Below are positions 51,133 to 58,992 of a stretch of 64,000 bases of DNA, one piece after another. The stretch is from NCBI GenBank assembly GCA_947631945.1, contig CANRNI010000005.1, positions 1 to 64,000 of the forward strand, given 5' to 3'. The position numbers and the translations under genes were made by a program. The stretch comes from an uncultured Clostridia bacterium (GTDB lineage Bacteria; Bacillota; Clostridia; Oscillospirales; Acutalibacteraceae). The notes beneath the pieces are model-generated. The model made no database searches. It was not told the DNA's origin and was given only the letters and a program-made list of their open reading frames with translations. Within the stretch, counting starts at the first letter, position 1. Each line of letters opens with the position of its first letter.

Positions 51133-52800
51133 ATGGTAAAATATATCTTGCTTTTAATACTTATACTTATAGTTTTATCCGCCGCCGCTTTTGCGCTCTG
51201 GTGCTATCATAAAAAAAAGCAGGGAATTTGTCCGTTCTGCGTTATAAAACAGCATATGAACAAATCGCGGCTTACAATGAATGTTCCTAAGAAATATTAT
51301 GACGGCGGCGACGCTTTAACGCCGCCTATGGGCTGGTCAAGCTGGAATACGTTCAGAAACCATATCGACGAAAATCTTATATTTGAAACGGCTGAGGCGC
51401 TCAAAGCTACCGGGCTTGCCGACGCGGGTTACAAATATGTCAATCTCGACGACTGCTGGCATTCCTCTTTAAGAGATGAAAACGGCAGATTGCAGGGCGA
51501 TTTAATGCGCTTCCCGTCGGGCATAAAACAGCTTGTGCAAAAGGTCAATTCCCTCGGTCTTAAGGTAGGTTTGTACACTTCCAACGGCGAATATACCTGT
51601 GAGGATTTACCCGCAAGTCTTGGTTTTGAAAAGCGTGACGCCGAAACGTTTGCCGACTGGGGAATAGAATATTTTAAATATGATTTTTGCCATAATAAGA
51701 CAATTCCGTCGGTCGCGCCTCTTGTCGAACGAATTGAACTGAAAACAAACAGCGGCGTTATAAACTTGACCGCCGATAAAGCGAAGCTGTCGGGACTTGC
51801 CCGCATATCGGAGGATTCAAAGCTTGAAACGGGAAAATATATAGGCTTTCTCGGTCACGGGAAGGGGAGAGCGTCATTTGAATTTAACTGCGGCGGAAAC
51901 GACGAATCGTGCGCGCTTACGCTCGTAATAAAAAAATCGGGCAAGTACGATAAGTACATCGTTATCGCGCTTAACGATAATTATTATGAAATGCTTATTC
52001 CCGAAACGGACGCATGGAGCCCTTCGGGCAGGTATCAAGTTAAAGTAAGCGTAAAAAAGGGAGAGAATAAAATACAGATTTTTAATCCCGTCTGTACAAG
52101 AGCCGACAGTTCGTATATCCAGTATAAGCGAATGGGAAACGAACTGAAAAACGCCTCGAAGGATAAAAAAATAACCTATTCGATATGCGAATGGGGAGTG
52201 AACGAGCCTAAAAACTGGGCATGGAACGCCGGTAATCTCTGGCGGACGACGCGCGATATAACTACTTATTGGCCGTGGATAAACATAATTTACAATAAAA
52301 CTCTCGCGCTTGCCGAATATGCCGGACCCGGTCATTGGAACGACCCCGATATGCTCGAGGTCGGCAACGGTAAGCTTACATATGAGGAAAACAAAACGCA
52401 TTTTTCTCTTTGGTGCATGATGGCATCTCCTCTTATTCTCGGCAACGATATAAGACAGCTTGTCGGGGACGAAAACAAAAAGGATATTCTCGATTTACTC
52501 AAAAATCCCGATATGATTGCGATAAATCAGGACAAGCTCGGCAAACAGTGCGTCAGATACAAAAAAGCAAAAGCGTTTGATTATCTTGTCAAAAATCTTG
52601 AAAACGGAAAAATTGCCGTTTGCGTATATAATAAATCAAAAAGTTCAAAAACCGCAAAAGTCGATATGGACGGCTTAAAGCAGTTTTACGGCGGAACGGA
52701 TTTCGATTTTAAAGAAGTGTGGACGGGTAAAAATTATTCGGGTAAAAGCTTTGAAATTGAATTGCCCGCTCACGGCTGTGCTGTGCTTCATAACAAGTAA
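51133..52800 (+). CDS. GH27 alpha-galactosidase-like enzyme with inserted module
   Basis: The 555-residue protein has an N-terminal membrane anchor (about 3-24). Family GH27 signatures follow: PPMGWSSWNTF at 64-74, YVNLDDCWH (102-110), LKVGLYTSNGEYTC, and the catalytic nucleophile Asp184 in FKYDFCHN. The acid/base is probably Asp375 in WRTTRDI, and LLGNDIR-like elements follow. Between residues about 200 and 340 a beta-rich stretch (GKYIGFLGHGKGRASFEF, then QVKVSVKKGENKIQIFNP) looks like a carbohydrate-binding module inserted into the catalytic domain. It probably releases alpha-galactose or a related sugar outside the membrane. Confidence 0.85.
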   Translation: MVKYILLLILILIVLSAAAFALWCYHKKKQGICPFCVIKQHMNKSRLTMNVPKKYYDGGDALTPPMGWSSWNTFRNHIDENLIFETAEALKATGLADAGYKYVNLDDCWHSSLRDENGRLQGDLMRFPSGIKQLVQKVNSLGLKVGLYTSNGEYTCEDLPASLGFEKRDAETFADWGIEYFKYDFCHNKTIPSVAPLVERIELKTNSGVINLTADKAKLSGLARISEDSKLETGKYIGFLGHGKGRASFEFNCGGNDESCALTLVIKKSGKYDKYIVIALNDNYYEMLIPETDAWSPSGRYQVKVSVKKGENKIQIFNPVCTRADSSYIQYKRMGNELKNASKDKKITYSICEWGVNEPKNWAWNAGNLWRTTRDITTYWPWINIIYNKTLALAEYAGPGHWNDPDMLEVGNGKLTYEENKTHFSLWCMMASPLILGNDIRQLVGDENKKDILDLLKNPDMIAINQDKLGKQCVRYKKAKAFDYLVKNLENGKIAVCVYNKSKSSKTAKVDMDGLKQFYGGTDFDFKEVWTGKNYSGKSFEIELPAHGCAVLHNK

Positions 52801-52824
52801 ATCGCAGTCTACGGAGATGTTATA

Positions 52825-53214
52825 ATGTTATTCCTTTGTTTTAATTCACAAAAAGAACGAAGAAAATACGGCGGTTCTAAGTTTATTGAGTTGCAATTTT
52901 GCAAATTACCTGTTGAAACTGAAATAAAAGATATAGTGGCAGTAGACAATATCAATCATTGGCAGAATGAATCCCTGTATATCTGCGATGCGAATGTTTT
53001 TTACCGAGAATACAGCCGAATTTTCAACTGTGGAATTTACAATAATTTAAAAAGCGGAGTGATTGATATATATGGAATAAATTATTATGCTCCGTCATTA
53101 TTAGATTCTGTTATCGAAAAACTGCACAAGGAAAAACCTTTGGATTATGAATACTTGATTAATTGGTTGAACATAGCAAAAAAATATAATGGATTTTACA
53201 TTTTAGGAATATAA
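52825..53214 (+). CDS. AT-rich orphan protein of unknown function
   Basis: The 129-residue protein has no recognised domain: MLFLCFNSQKERRKYGGSKF at the start, then many Asn/Tyr/Ile and a C-terminal LINWLNIAKKYNGFYILGI. There is no signal peptide or clear membrane helix. Its base composition is visibly more AT-rich than that of its neighbours, and two miniature repeats follow directly, so it may be a recent arrival. Its size and composition are compatible with an immunity-type protein, but nothing proves it. GGAG lies 8 bases before ATG 52825. Confidence 0.55.
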   Translation: MLFLCFNSQKERRKYGGSKFIELQFCKLPVETEIKDIVAVDNINHWQNESLYICDANVFYREYSRIFNCGIYNNLKSGVIDIYGINYYAPSLLDSVIEKLHKEKPLDYEYLINWLNIAKKYNGFYILGI

Positions 53215-53222
53215 TCAAATTA

Positions 53223-53384
53223 TTAAGGAAGCATTGATTAAATCACTCCTACGGACTGACCGCACATCTTGCCCCGATATTTTCCGTAATTAGCCTGTCG
53301 ACTTTTGGGCGTTCTCTGTATAGCAATCTGACGAAAAATCCGATGGCGCAATCTGTACGTTTGATTTAATCAGTGTTTTCTTAA
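53223..53384 (+). repeat. Type II miniature repeat, complete (162 bp)
   Basis: Ends TTAAGGAAGCATTGATTAAATCA and TTTGATTTAATCAGTGTTTTCTTAA are inverted copies (about 23 bp, few mismatches). Internally AGCAATCTGACGAAAAATCCGATGGCGCAATCTG resembles the type I sub-terminal sequence. It shares its final TTAA with the next element. Confidence 0.75.
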
Positions 53385-53559
53385 GGCAATACCGCACAAT
53401 TAGCGGCTACCGCCTTTGCCGCGCATCTGTACCGATATTTTCCGTCATTTTTGCCAAAAGCTCCTTGAAATACGTCAGTATTCCTGCGTCACTTTTGTCA
53501 ATCTGACGAAAAATATCACGGCACATCTGCACGACAATAATTATGCGGTATTGCCTTAA
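53381..53559 (+). repeat. Type I miniature repeat, full length (179 bp)
   Basis: From TTAAGGCAATACCGCACAATTA to TAATTATGCGGTATTGCCTTAA. It is abutted to the type II element with a shared TTAA, consistent with insertion of one into the TTAA end of the other. This is the best reference copy in the window. Confidence 0.85.
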
Positions 53560-53675
53560 ATTCCGGTTTGACGCGGAGATGAACAAATAAAAATGTTAAA
53601 TTTATGTTATTATATTGCATTTATTTTCTTAATATGATATATTTAAGTGTATCAAAGCATGAAAGGAAATTGTGT

Positions 53676-55136
53676 ATGAAAAAGCTTTTGTGTGTTTTTA
53701 TTTCAATTCTTCTTGTTTTCGGAACGGTAATTCCGGCTTTTGCGGAAAACGAACGGGAAACGGAAAATTATACCTATGAATATCCGTTGGTTATAGTAAG
53801 AGGGATAAATTTCAACGGTCTTTATTTGGATTACGGAACGGGAAATCAAAAAAGCTGCATTGCTTCACCCGGTTTTTCGGAGATTATGAAGCTCATAGGC
53901 GGACTAACCTTTACTTTCCTTACAAAATATACCCTTAATGTTGACGCTGTTCTGGAGTTTGTAGACGGTATGCTCGGCACAATGTCGGGCGACAAAAACG
54001 GAGATTCGCTTTATAACGTATCCGCGCCGGAGTACCCTCTCGCGGTGAGCAATTATCCCGACCTTAAAAAGGATTACGAGGGCTATAACGGAGATGAGTT
54101 GGGTCTTTTGCACGGAGTTGTCGACCGGTACGGCGCTGATAACGTGTATTATCTTTCCTATGACTGGCGGCTTGACCCGAGCGATACGGCAGATAAGCTG
54201 AACGCTATGGTAGAGCTGGCTAAAAAGGAACACAACACGGATAAGGTTGACCTTATTTGCTGCAGCATGGGCGGAATCGTGACCGACTGCTATATGTACG
54301 AATACGGTACGGACAGCCTTAATTCCGTTGTTTTCGATTCATCGACTTTCTGCGGAACATACGTCGCGACCGACCTTTTCAGAGGTAAGGTACTGATTAC
54401 CGAGAATATGCTTTATAATTTCGCGGGCAATTACATTAAATCAAATTTCTTTCTTAAAGTTCTTTCTTTTCTCGGCGTTTTCAAGCTCGCGTCAAAGCTC
54501 GCCATGGGCATTGTAGATAAGTATAAAGATGAAATTTACGATAAATTCCTTATTGATACGTTCGCTACGCTTCCCGGGTTCTGGTCCATCGTTCAGCATG
54601 AGGATTACGATGAGTGTATAGACTATCTTTTCCCGACCGACGAACTAAAGGCGGAATATGCCGGACTTATCGCGAAAGCCGATAAGTTGCAGGAAATAGC
54701 GGCGGCTTCCGATGATATAATTTTGTCGCTGCCCGAAAAAGGCGTAAAGGTCGCGGTCATAGCGGCGTATAATACGCAGATGATTCCCGTTTACGAATCC
54801 GCGATATGGCAGAGCGACGGAACGCTTGAATCGCCGCTTATGCTCGGCAGAGCCGTGGTTTCCGAAACCGGCTCAACTCTCGGCGACGATTATGTAGCGG
54901 CAAATCCCGAAAAACTATCGCCTGACCGCTGCGTCGATTTATCGGGAGCGCTGTTCCCCGATTACACATGGGCTGTTAAAGATGCGGGACACGTTATCGG
55001 CACGTACGGCTCCGATTTAAGCGATATGATTTTCTGGATTCTCGCGTATGACGGTCAGCCCACGGTCAATACAAATCCGCTTTATCCGCAGTTCATTAAG
55101 TCGGACGCTAACGAAACGATTTCGTATTTTAATTGA
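53676..55136 (+). CDS. Secreted lipase-like alpha/beta hydrolase
   Basis: About 486 residues. A signal peptide from ATG 53676 (MKKLLCVFISILLVFGTVIPA, cut before FAENE) precedes a lipase-like alpha/beta hydrolase domain. The nucleophile elbow reads CCSMGGIVT, where G-x-S-x-G has its first Gly replaced by Cys. VIVRGINFNGLYLD near the start and WAVKDAGHVIG near the end (probable catalytic His) fit the LCAT/lipase-like group. Substrate unknown, presumably an ester or lipid outside the cell. The ORF opens upstream at 53604, but the extension lacks a signal peptide and the SD GAAAGGAAA lies before 53676. Confidence 0.75.
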   Translation: MKKLLCVFISILLVFGTVIPAFAENERETENYTYEYPLVIVRGINFNGLYLDYGTGNQKSCIASPGFSEIMKLIGGLTFTFLTKYTLNVDAVLEFVDGMLGTMSGDKNGDSLYNVSAPEYPLAVSNYPDLKKDYEGYNGDELGLLHGVVDRYGADNVYYLSYDWRLDPSDTADKLNAMVELAKKEHNTDKVDLICCSMGGIVTDCYMYEYGTDSLNSVVFDSSTFCGTYVATDLFRGKVLITENMLYNFAGNYIKSNFFLKVLSFLGVFKLASKLAMGIVDKYKDEIYDKFLIDTFATLPGFWSIVQHEDYDECIDYLFPTDELKAEYAGLIAKADKLQEIAAASDDIILSLPEKGVKVAVIAAYNTQMIPVYESAIWQSDGTLESPLMLGRAVVSETGSTLGDDYVAANPEKLSPDRCVDLSGALFPDYTWAVKDAGHVIGTYGSDLSDMIFWILAYDGQPTVNTNPLYPQFIKSDANETISYFN

Positions 55137-55163
55137 AATTGTGTAAATTAATTGCAAAAATCC

Positions 55164-55192
55164 CTGCCGAAGCAATTTTCGGCGGATTTTTT
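55164..55192 (+). terminator. Intrinsic terminator after the lipase gene
   Basis: GCCGAA (55166-55171) and TTCGGC (55178-55183) form the stem, extendable by a further pair or two, followed by GGATTTTTTG. Confidence 0.65.
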
Positions 55193-55214
55193 GTCTTTGG
55201 AAAGGAATAAGAGA

Positions 55215-56105
55215 ATGGAAAATTTTTGGTCGGACTATATTCAGACAACCGAAGAGCTTTATTTGAGCCGAGATTTAAGGTTTACAGATGCAAATAAAGA
55301 TTTATGGCTTTCCGCAATCGGAGCGAAAAGCGGCGGTAAAATTTTAGAAATCGGCTGCGCGGGCGGCGCGTTTTGCCATAAAATTAAAAAATATATTCCC
55401 GATACTGATATTACGGGAATCGACCTTGATACGGCGCATATTGAGTTCGCAAAGAAAAAGTCAATTGAATTGGGTATTAATTGTAATTTCACGCGCGGCG
55501 ATGCGCTGGATTTGCCGTTTGAAAATGAAACCTTTGATTTATGCTATTCTCATACAGTAGCGGAGCATATACCTCACAAGCCGTTTTACAAGGAACAAAA
55601 AAGAGTTCTGAAAAAAGGCGGCAGAATAACGGTTTTGTCGGTTCGTACAAGGCTCGGCTTAAAGGACGGGAATTTTCCGCAGATGTGCGGCGAAGAATTA
55701 TCGCTTTTTGAAAAGGCGTGGGGCAGAGCTAAGAATTTCGACGCCGAACACGATATCGGAAAATACGAAATCGACGAACACGAATACCCGAAAGAGCTTG
55801 AAAAAGCCGGATTCGGAAATATAAGCGTAAAGATGTTTACGGTTATGGATTACGCACCAGACAGCGCCGACGTGTCCGACGAAACCGCTATGAAACAGAT
55901 AAATTCAAGACGAATCGGAGTACTTTCTTCTGTGCAAAAAGCGTTAAAAATAGCGCCCGACGCTCTGTCGGACGCCGAAAAAGGAAGATTGTTGAAGCTT
56001 ATAAACAATCGCTTTGACGAGCGTATAGAAAAATATAAAAACGGACAAAAGCTTTGGGATTTCAGCAGCAGTACGGTACTGGCCGTGAGCGGGATTAAGC
56101 CGTAG
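55215..56105 (+). CDS. Class I SAM-dependent methyltransferase
   Basis: About 296 residues from ATG 55215 (MENFWSDYIQTTEELYLSRD), which follows GGAAAGGAAT. The longer frame from 55152 is inside the terminator of the previous gene. Motif I ILEIGCAGGAFCH, motif II GIDLDTAHIE, and FDLCYSHTVAEHIPHKPFY are those of a Methyltransf_11-type small-molecule methyltransferase. Substrate unknown; the C-terminal half is helical and may select it. The 3' end overlaps the convergent XRE gene by 11 bases. Confidence 0.85.
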   Translation: MENFWSDYIQTTEELYLSRDLRFTDANKDLWLSAIGAKSGGKILEIGCAGGAFCHKIKKYIPDTDITGIDLDTAHIEFAKKKSIELGINCNFTRGDALDLPFENETFDLCYSHTVAEHIPHKPFYKEQKRVLKKGGRITVLSVRTRLGLKDGNFPQMCGEELSLFEKAWGRAKNFDAEHDIGKYEIDEHEYPKELEKAGFGNISVKMFTVMDYAPDSADVSDETAMKQINSRRIGVLSSVQKALKIAPDALSDAEKGRLLKLINNRFDERIEKYKNGQKLWDFSSSTVLAVSGIKP

Positions 56106-56736
56106 CATCGTAGGTAAATGAATACACTTCATGTTGCGTTTCAGTCCGCAATATCCCGTATGAAAATCCTGCAAAAAATATGCTGAAAAATATAAAAACA
56201 AGAATCAGAACTATTACCGAAATCGCAAGCACAGAATTCTTTTTAATTATAAGACATAAAATTCCGCAAATAAGCAAAAATACCGATAAAAAAATGATAG
56301 GAACAGTATTATTGCCGGTGAAAATCATGAAAATCAGAGAAAAGATAATACTCAAAGTAGACAGGGCTACAAAAATGATTCCGATAATTTTTTTTGCCGA
56401 TATGTGATTTCTTTCATTATTATCCGCCGTATTAATAAAATAATTATTGTTAAACGCCGATTCATATTCCGGCCTGCCGGCGTTGTTATTTATTGCTTCG
56501 GAATTGTCCTCATTGCCATTATCTGAATCGCTTTTTACATTGTCATTTCCGACAAGCTCATCCAAGGTAATACCGAAAATTTTTGAAAGCTGAATCAGTT
56601 TATCGAGAGTCGGAACGCCGGAATCTGTTTCCCATTTTGAAACGGATTGACGCGATACGCCTGTTTTTTCGGCGAGATCTTCCTGTGAAAATCCCGCTTT
56701 TATGCGCAGAGAATAAATTTTTTCGCCTAAGGTCAT
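56095..56736 (-). CDS. XRE-family regulator with C-terminal membrane domain
   Basis: About 213 residues from ATG 56736 (AAAGGA about 10 bases upstream). Residues 1-62 form an XRE/Cro HTH (KIYSLRIKAGFSQEDLAEKT, GVSRQSVSKWETDSGVPTLD). After an Asn-rich linker there are three transmembrane helices (IIGIIFVALSTLSIIFSLIF; VPIIFLSVFLLICGILCLII; LAISVIVLILVFIFFSIFF). Such membrane-bound XRE proteins sense envelope conditions or control adjacent transport genes; a MATE gene follows upstream on the same strand. A full-length type I repeat sits immediately upstream, where the promoter should be. Confidence 0.8.
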   Translation of the reverse strand: MTLGEKIYSLRIKAGFSQEDLAEKTGVSRQSVSKWETDSGVPTLDKLIQLSKIFGITLDELVGNDNVKSDSDNGNEDNSEAINNNAGRPEYESAFNNNYFINTADNNERNHISAKKIIGIIFVALSTLSIIFSLIFMIFTGNNTVPIIFLSVFLLICGILCLIIKKNSVLAISVIVLILVFIFFSIFFAGFSYGILRTETQHEVYSFTYDATA

Positions 56737-56765
56737 AATATTTTTTCCTTTCCGAATAGGGTGCT

Positions 56766-56944
56766 TTAAGGCAACACCGCACAATTAGCGGCTGCCGCCT
56801 TTGCCGCGCATATGTACCGAGATTTTCCGTCATTTTTACCAAAAGTTCCTTGAAATACGGCAGTATTCCTGCATCACTTTTGGCAATCTGACGAAAAACC
56901 TCATGGCACATCTGCACGACAATAATTATGCGGTGTTGCCTTAA
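56766..56944 (+). repeat. Type I miniature repeat, full length (179 bp)
   Basis: From TTAAGGCAACACCGCACAATTA to TAATTATGCGGTGTTGCCTTAA, same orientation as the copies at 45983 and 53381. It separates the XRE start from the MATE stop. The 80 bases beyond it (56945-57026) contain no feature I recognise. Confidence 0.85.
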
Positions 56945-57026
56945 GAATAGCATTCCAAAGGACAAAAGTCTACCAACACGGCTTGGAAAATCCGCAACCG
57001 ACGGTTGCAATCTCTCTTAATCGCTG

Positions 57027-58412
57027 TTAATCGCTGTTTTGAATGTTTTTTTCCTCTTTTTTCAGCCCTTTGAAAAACCATATTCCGAAAGGAACGCTTA
57101 CAAGAAACGTCAGAAAGTCGGACACCGCCTGAGTAAATTCAATTCCCGTAAGTCCGATGAGTTTCGGAAGCAAAAGTATAAGCGGAATGAAAAATATTCC
57201 CTGACGGCAACAGGAGAGTATTGTCGCCCTTACCGATTTGCCGAGCGATTGCAGAGTGGTGTTTACGCATACGTTAGTCGCCATAAACGGCATGGCGTAG
57301 CACTGCGCCCTCATTGCCGCCGTTCCGATTTTTATTACCTCGGGGTCCTCGGCTCTGAAAATCATCATAATATGCGACGCGAAAATAAACAATACAACTC
57401 CGAGCGAAGTCATTATTATTGTGTCCGTCGTTACGGTAAATGCGAATGCCTTGCGGACGCGGTCGAATCTTTTCGCGCCGTAATTGTAGCCGACAACGGG
57501 CATAAATCCCTGACCTACGCCGAGGCAAACGCATAGAACGAGCATACAAACCTTTGTAACTATCGTCATCGCCGCTATCGCCGCGTCGCCGTAAGGTCTT
57601 GCGGCGGTATTAAGCATGACCGTGGCGATACTCGCAAGCCCCTGACGGCTGAGCGACGGGAAGCCCGTTATTACAATTTCAAAATATGTTTTCGGTTTAA
57701 ATGAAATATTTTTCGGATTCAATGATATATTGCTTTTTCTTAGCAAAAACATTGATAAAAGCAGTATAAAGCTCACGCTTTGGCTGATAAGCGTAGCGAG
57801 AGCCGCGCCCGCCGTTTCCATTCCGAGCGTGAATATAAAAATCGGGTCGAGAACTATATTGAGTATTCCGCCAGTACAAAGTCCTATCATAGCGAAAGCG
57901 GCTTTTCCCTCCGAGCGCAGAACGTTATTCATAACGAAAGACGTACACATTATCGGAGCCGCCCAGATAATGTAATTTCCGTATGCCACGGCGTATTCCA
58001 TAATAGTATCCGTCGCGCCGAGCAACGACATAAGCGGACGGGTGAAAATTTGACCGATTACCGTAATAACCGCGCCGAGAGCGAGAGCCGTATAAAAAGC
58101 GGTGGACGCATACATATCGGCGGCTTTTTTGTCCTTTTCGCCGAGCCTTCTCGATAAAAGACTGCCCGAACCCATACCGAGAGTAAATCCGACGGCCTGT
58201 ATTATCGTCATAAGCGAAAATACAATACCGACCGCGCCGCTCGCGCTTGTCGATAGCTTTGAAACAAAAAACGTGTCGGCGAGGTTGTATATAGATGTAA
58301 CAAGCATACTTATGGTGGTCGGCACCGCCAATTTCGCTATAAGGCGCGGAATCGGCGTTTCGGTCATTATTTTAAATTGGTGTTCGTCCTTTTTGTTTGT
58401 GTCTGTATCCAT
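57027..58412 (-). CDS. MATE-family efflux transporter
   Basis: The protein has 461 residues and about 12 membrane helices in two halves, with the MATE/DinF features of a Na+ or H+ drug antiporter (IPRLIAKLAVPTTISMLVTSIYNL in helix 1, GSGSLLSRRLGEKDKK, GFMPVVGYNYGAKRFDRVRK). ATG 58412 with GAGG about 10 bases upstream is preferred over the in-frame TTG 58436, which would overlap the NUDIX gene. The NUDIX gene ends 13 bases upstream on the same strand, so the pair may be co-transcribed. Confidence 0.9.
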   Translation of the reverse strand: MDTDTNKKDEHQFKIMTETPIPRLIAKLAVPTTISMLVTSIYNLADTFFVSKLSTSASGAVGIVFSLMTIIQAVGFTLGMGSGSLLSRRLGEKDKKAADMYASTAFYTALALGAVITVIGQIFTRPLMSLLGATDTIMEYAVAYGNYIIWAAPIMCTSFVMNNVLRSEGKAAFAMIGLCTGGILNIVLDPIFIFTLGMETAGAALATLISQSVSFILLLSMFLLRKSNISLNPKNISFKPKTYFEIVITGFPSLSRQGLASIATVMLNTAARPYGDAAIAAMTIVTKVCMLVLCVCLGVGQGFMPVVGYNYGAKRFDRVRKAFAFTVTTDTIIMTSLGVVLFIFASHIMMIFRAEDPEVIKIGTAAMRAQCYAMPFMATNVCVNTTLQSLGKSVRATILSCCRQGIFFIPLILLLPKLIGLTGIEFTQAVSDFLTFLVSVPFGIWFFKGLKKEEKNIQNSD

Positions 58413-58425
58413 ATCCGTTTTTACC

Positions 58426-58875
58426 TCAAAGAACAATCATATCGTCCTCGTTATTATCATCGTACAAGCCGAACGATTCGTTTTTATCACTCAGAAAAAC
58501 CTTTAAATAACCGTCAAAATTCGGAGATAATTTGTATTTGTCAAAATCGGATTTATTAACCCAGAAAATACTGCCTTCCTCGGTTTTATCGAGGATTTCG
58601 CCGCTGTATTCACTCGTTTTGTAAAGTGCGACTATGTATCTCGCGTCCGAATCCCTGTGGCACCAATGTGTTATTCCGCAGAGCTTCGGATTTTTTATAT
58701 CAAGTCCTGTTTCTTCTTTCGCCTCTCTTATGACGCTTTGTGTAAAGCTCTCGCCCTTTTCGACGTGTCCTCCGGGAAAAGAAACGCCCGTCCACGATTT
58801 TACCCGATTCAGAGCGAGAACCTCATGAGTTTCGGGATTTTCTATCATTATCATATTTGTAAGTTCACATTCCAT
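58426..58875 (-). CDS. NUDIX hydrolase
   Basis: The 149-residue protein has the full Nudix box at residues 36-59: GHVEKGESFTQSVIREAKEE with the following TGL, matching G-x5-E-x7-REUxEExGU. Upstream, VKSWTGVSFPGGHVEKGESF is like MutT/8-oxo-dGTP diphosphatase relatives. It hydrolyses a nucleoside diphosphate linked to another moiety; the true substrate is not predictable. C-terminus acidic and free of other domains. It lies 13 bases before the MATE start. Confidence 0.9.
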   Translation of the reverse strand: MECELTNMIMIENPETHEVLALNRVKSWTGVSFPGGHVEKGESFTQSVIREAKEETGLDIKNPKLCGITHWCHRDSDARYIVALYKTSEYSGEILDKTEEGSIFWVNKSDFDKYKLSPNFDGYLKVFLSDKNESFGLYDDNNEDDMIVL

Positions 58876-58946
58876 AGCTTTCCTCGAATCACAGTTTTTA
58901 TTATTTTCTGTTTTACCTGTTTTCCAAACAATAAATTTTTCTCAAA

Positions 58947-58979
58947 GCGGGACTGCGTCAAACAGCGATACAGTCCCGC
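58947..58979 (-). terminator. Hairpin ending the car operon
   Basis: GCGGGACTG (58947-58955) and CAGTCCCGC (58971-58979) form a perfect 9-bp stem just after the fusion gene stop at 58993. Minus-strand T-content after it is low, so termination may be partial. Confidence 0.5.
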
Positions 58980-58992
58980 ATACCGTGTTTGC

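Noticed and set aside
53223-53559. Tandem repeats considered as a CRISPR array
   Set aside because: These are two different elements with inverted ends, not direct repeats with regular spacers; no cas gene is nearby.
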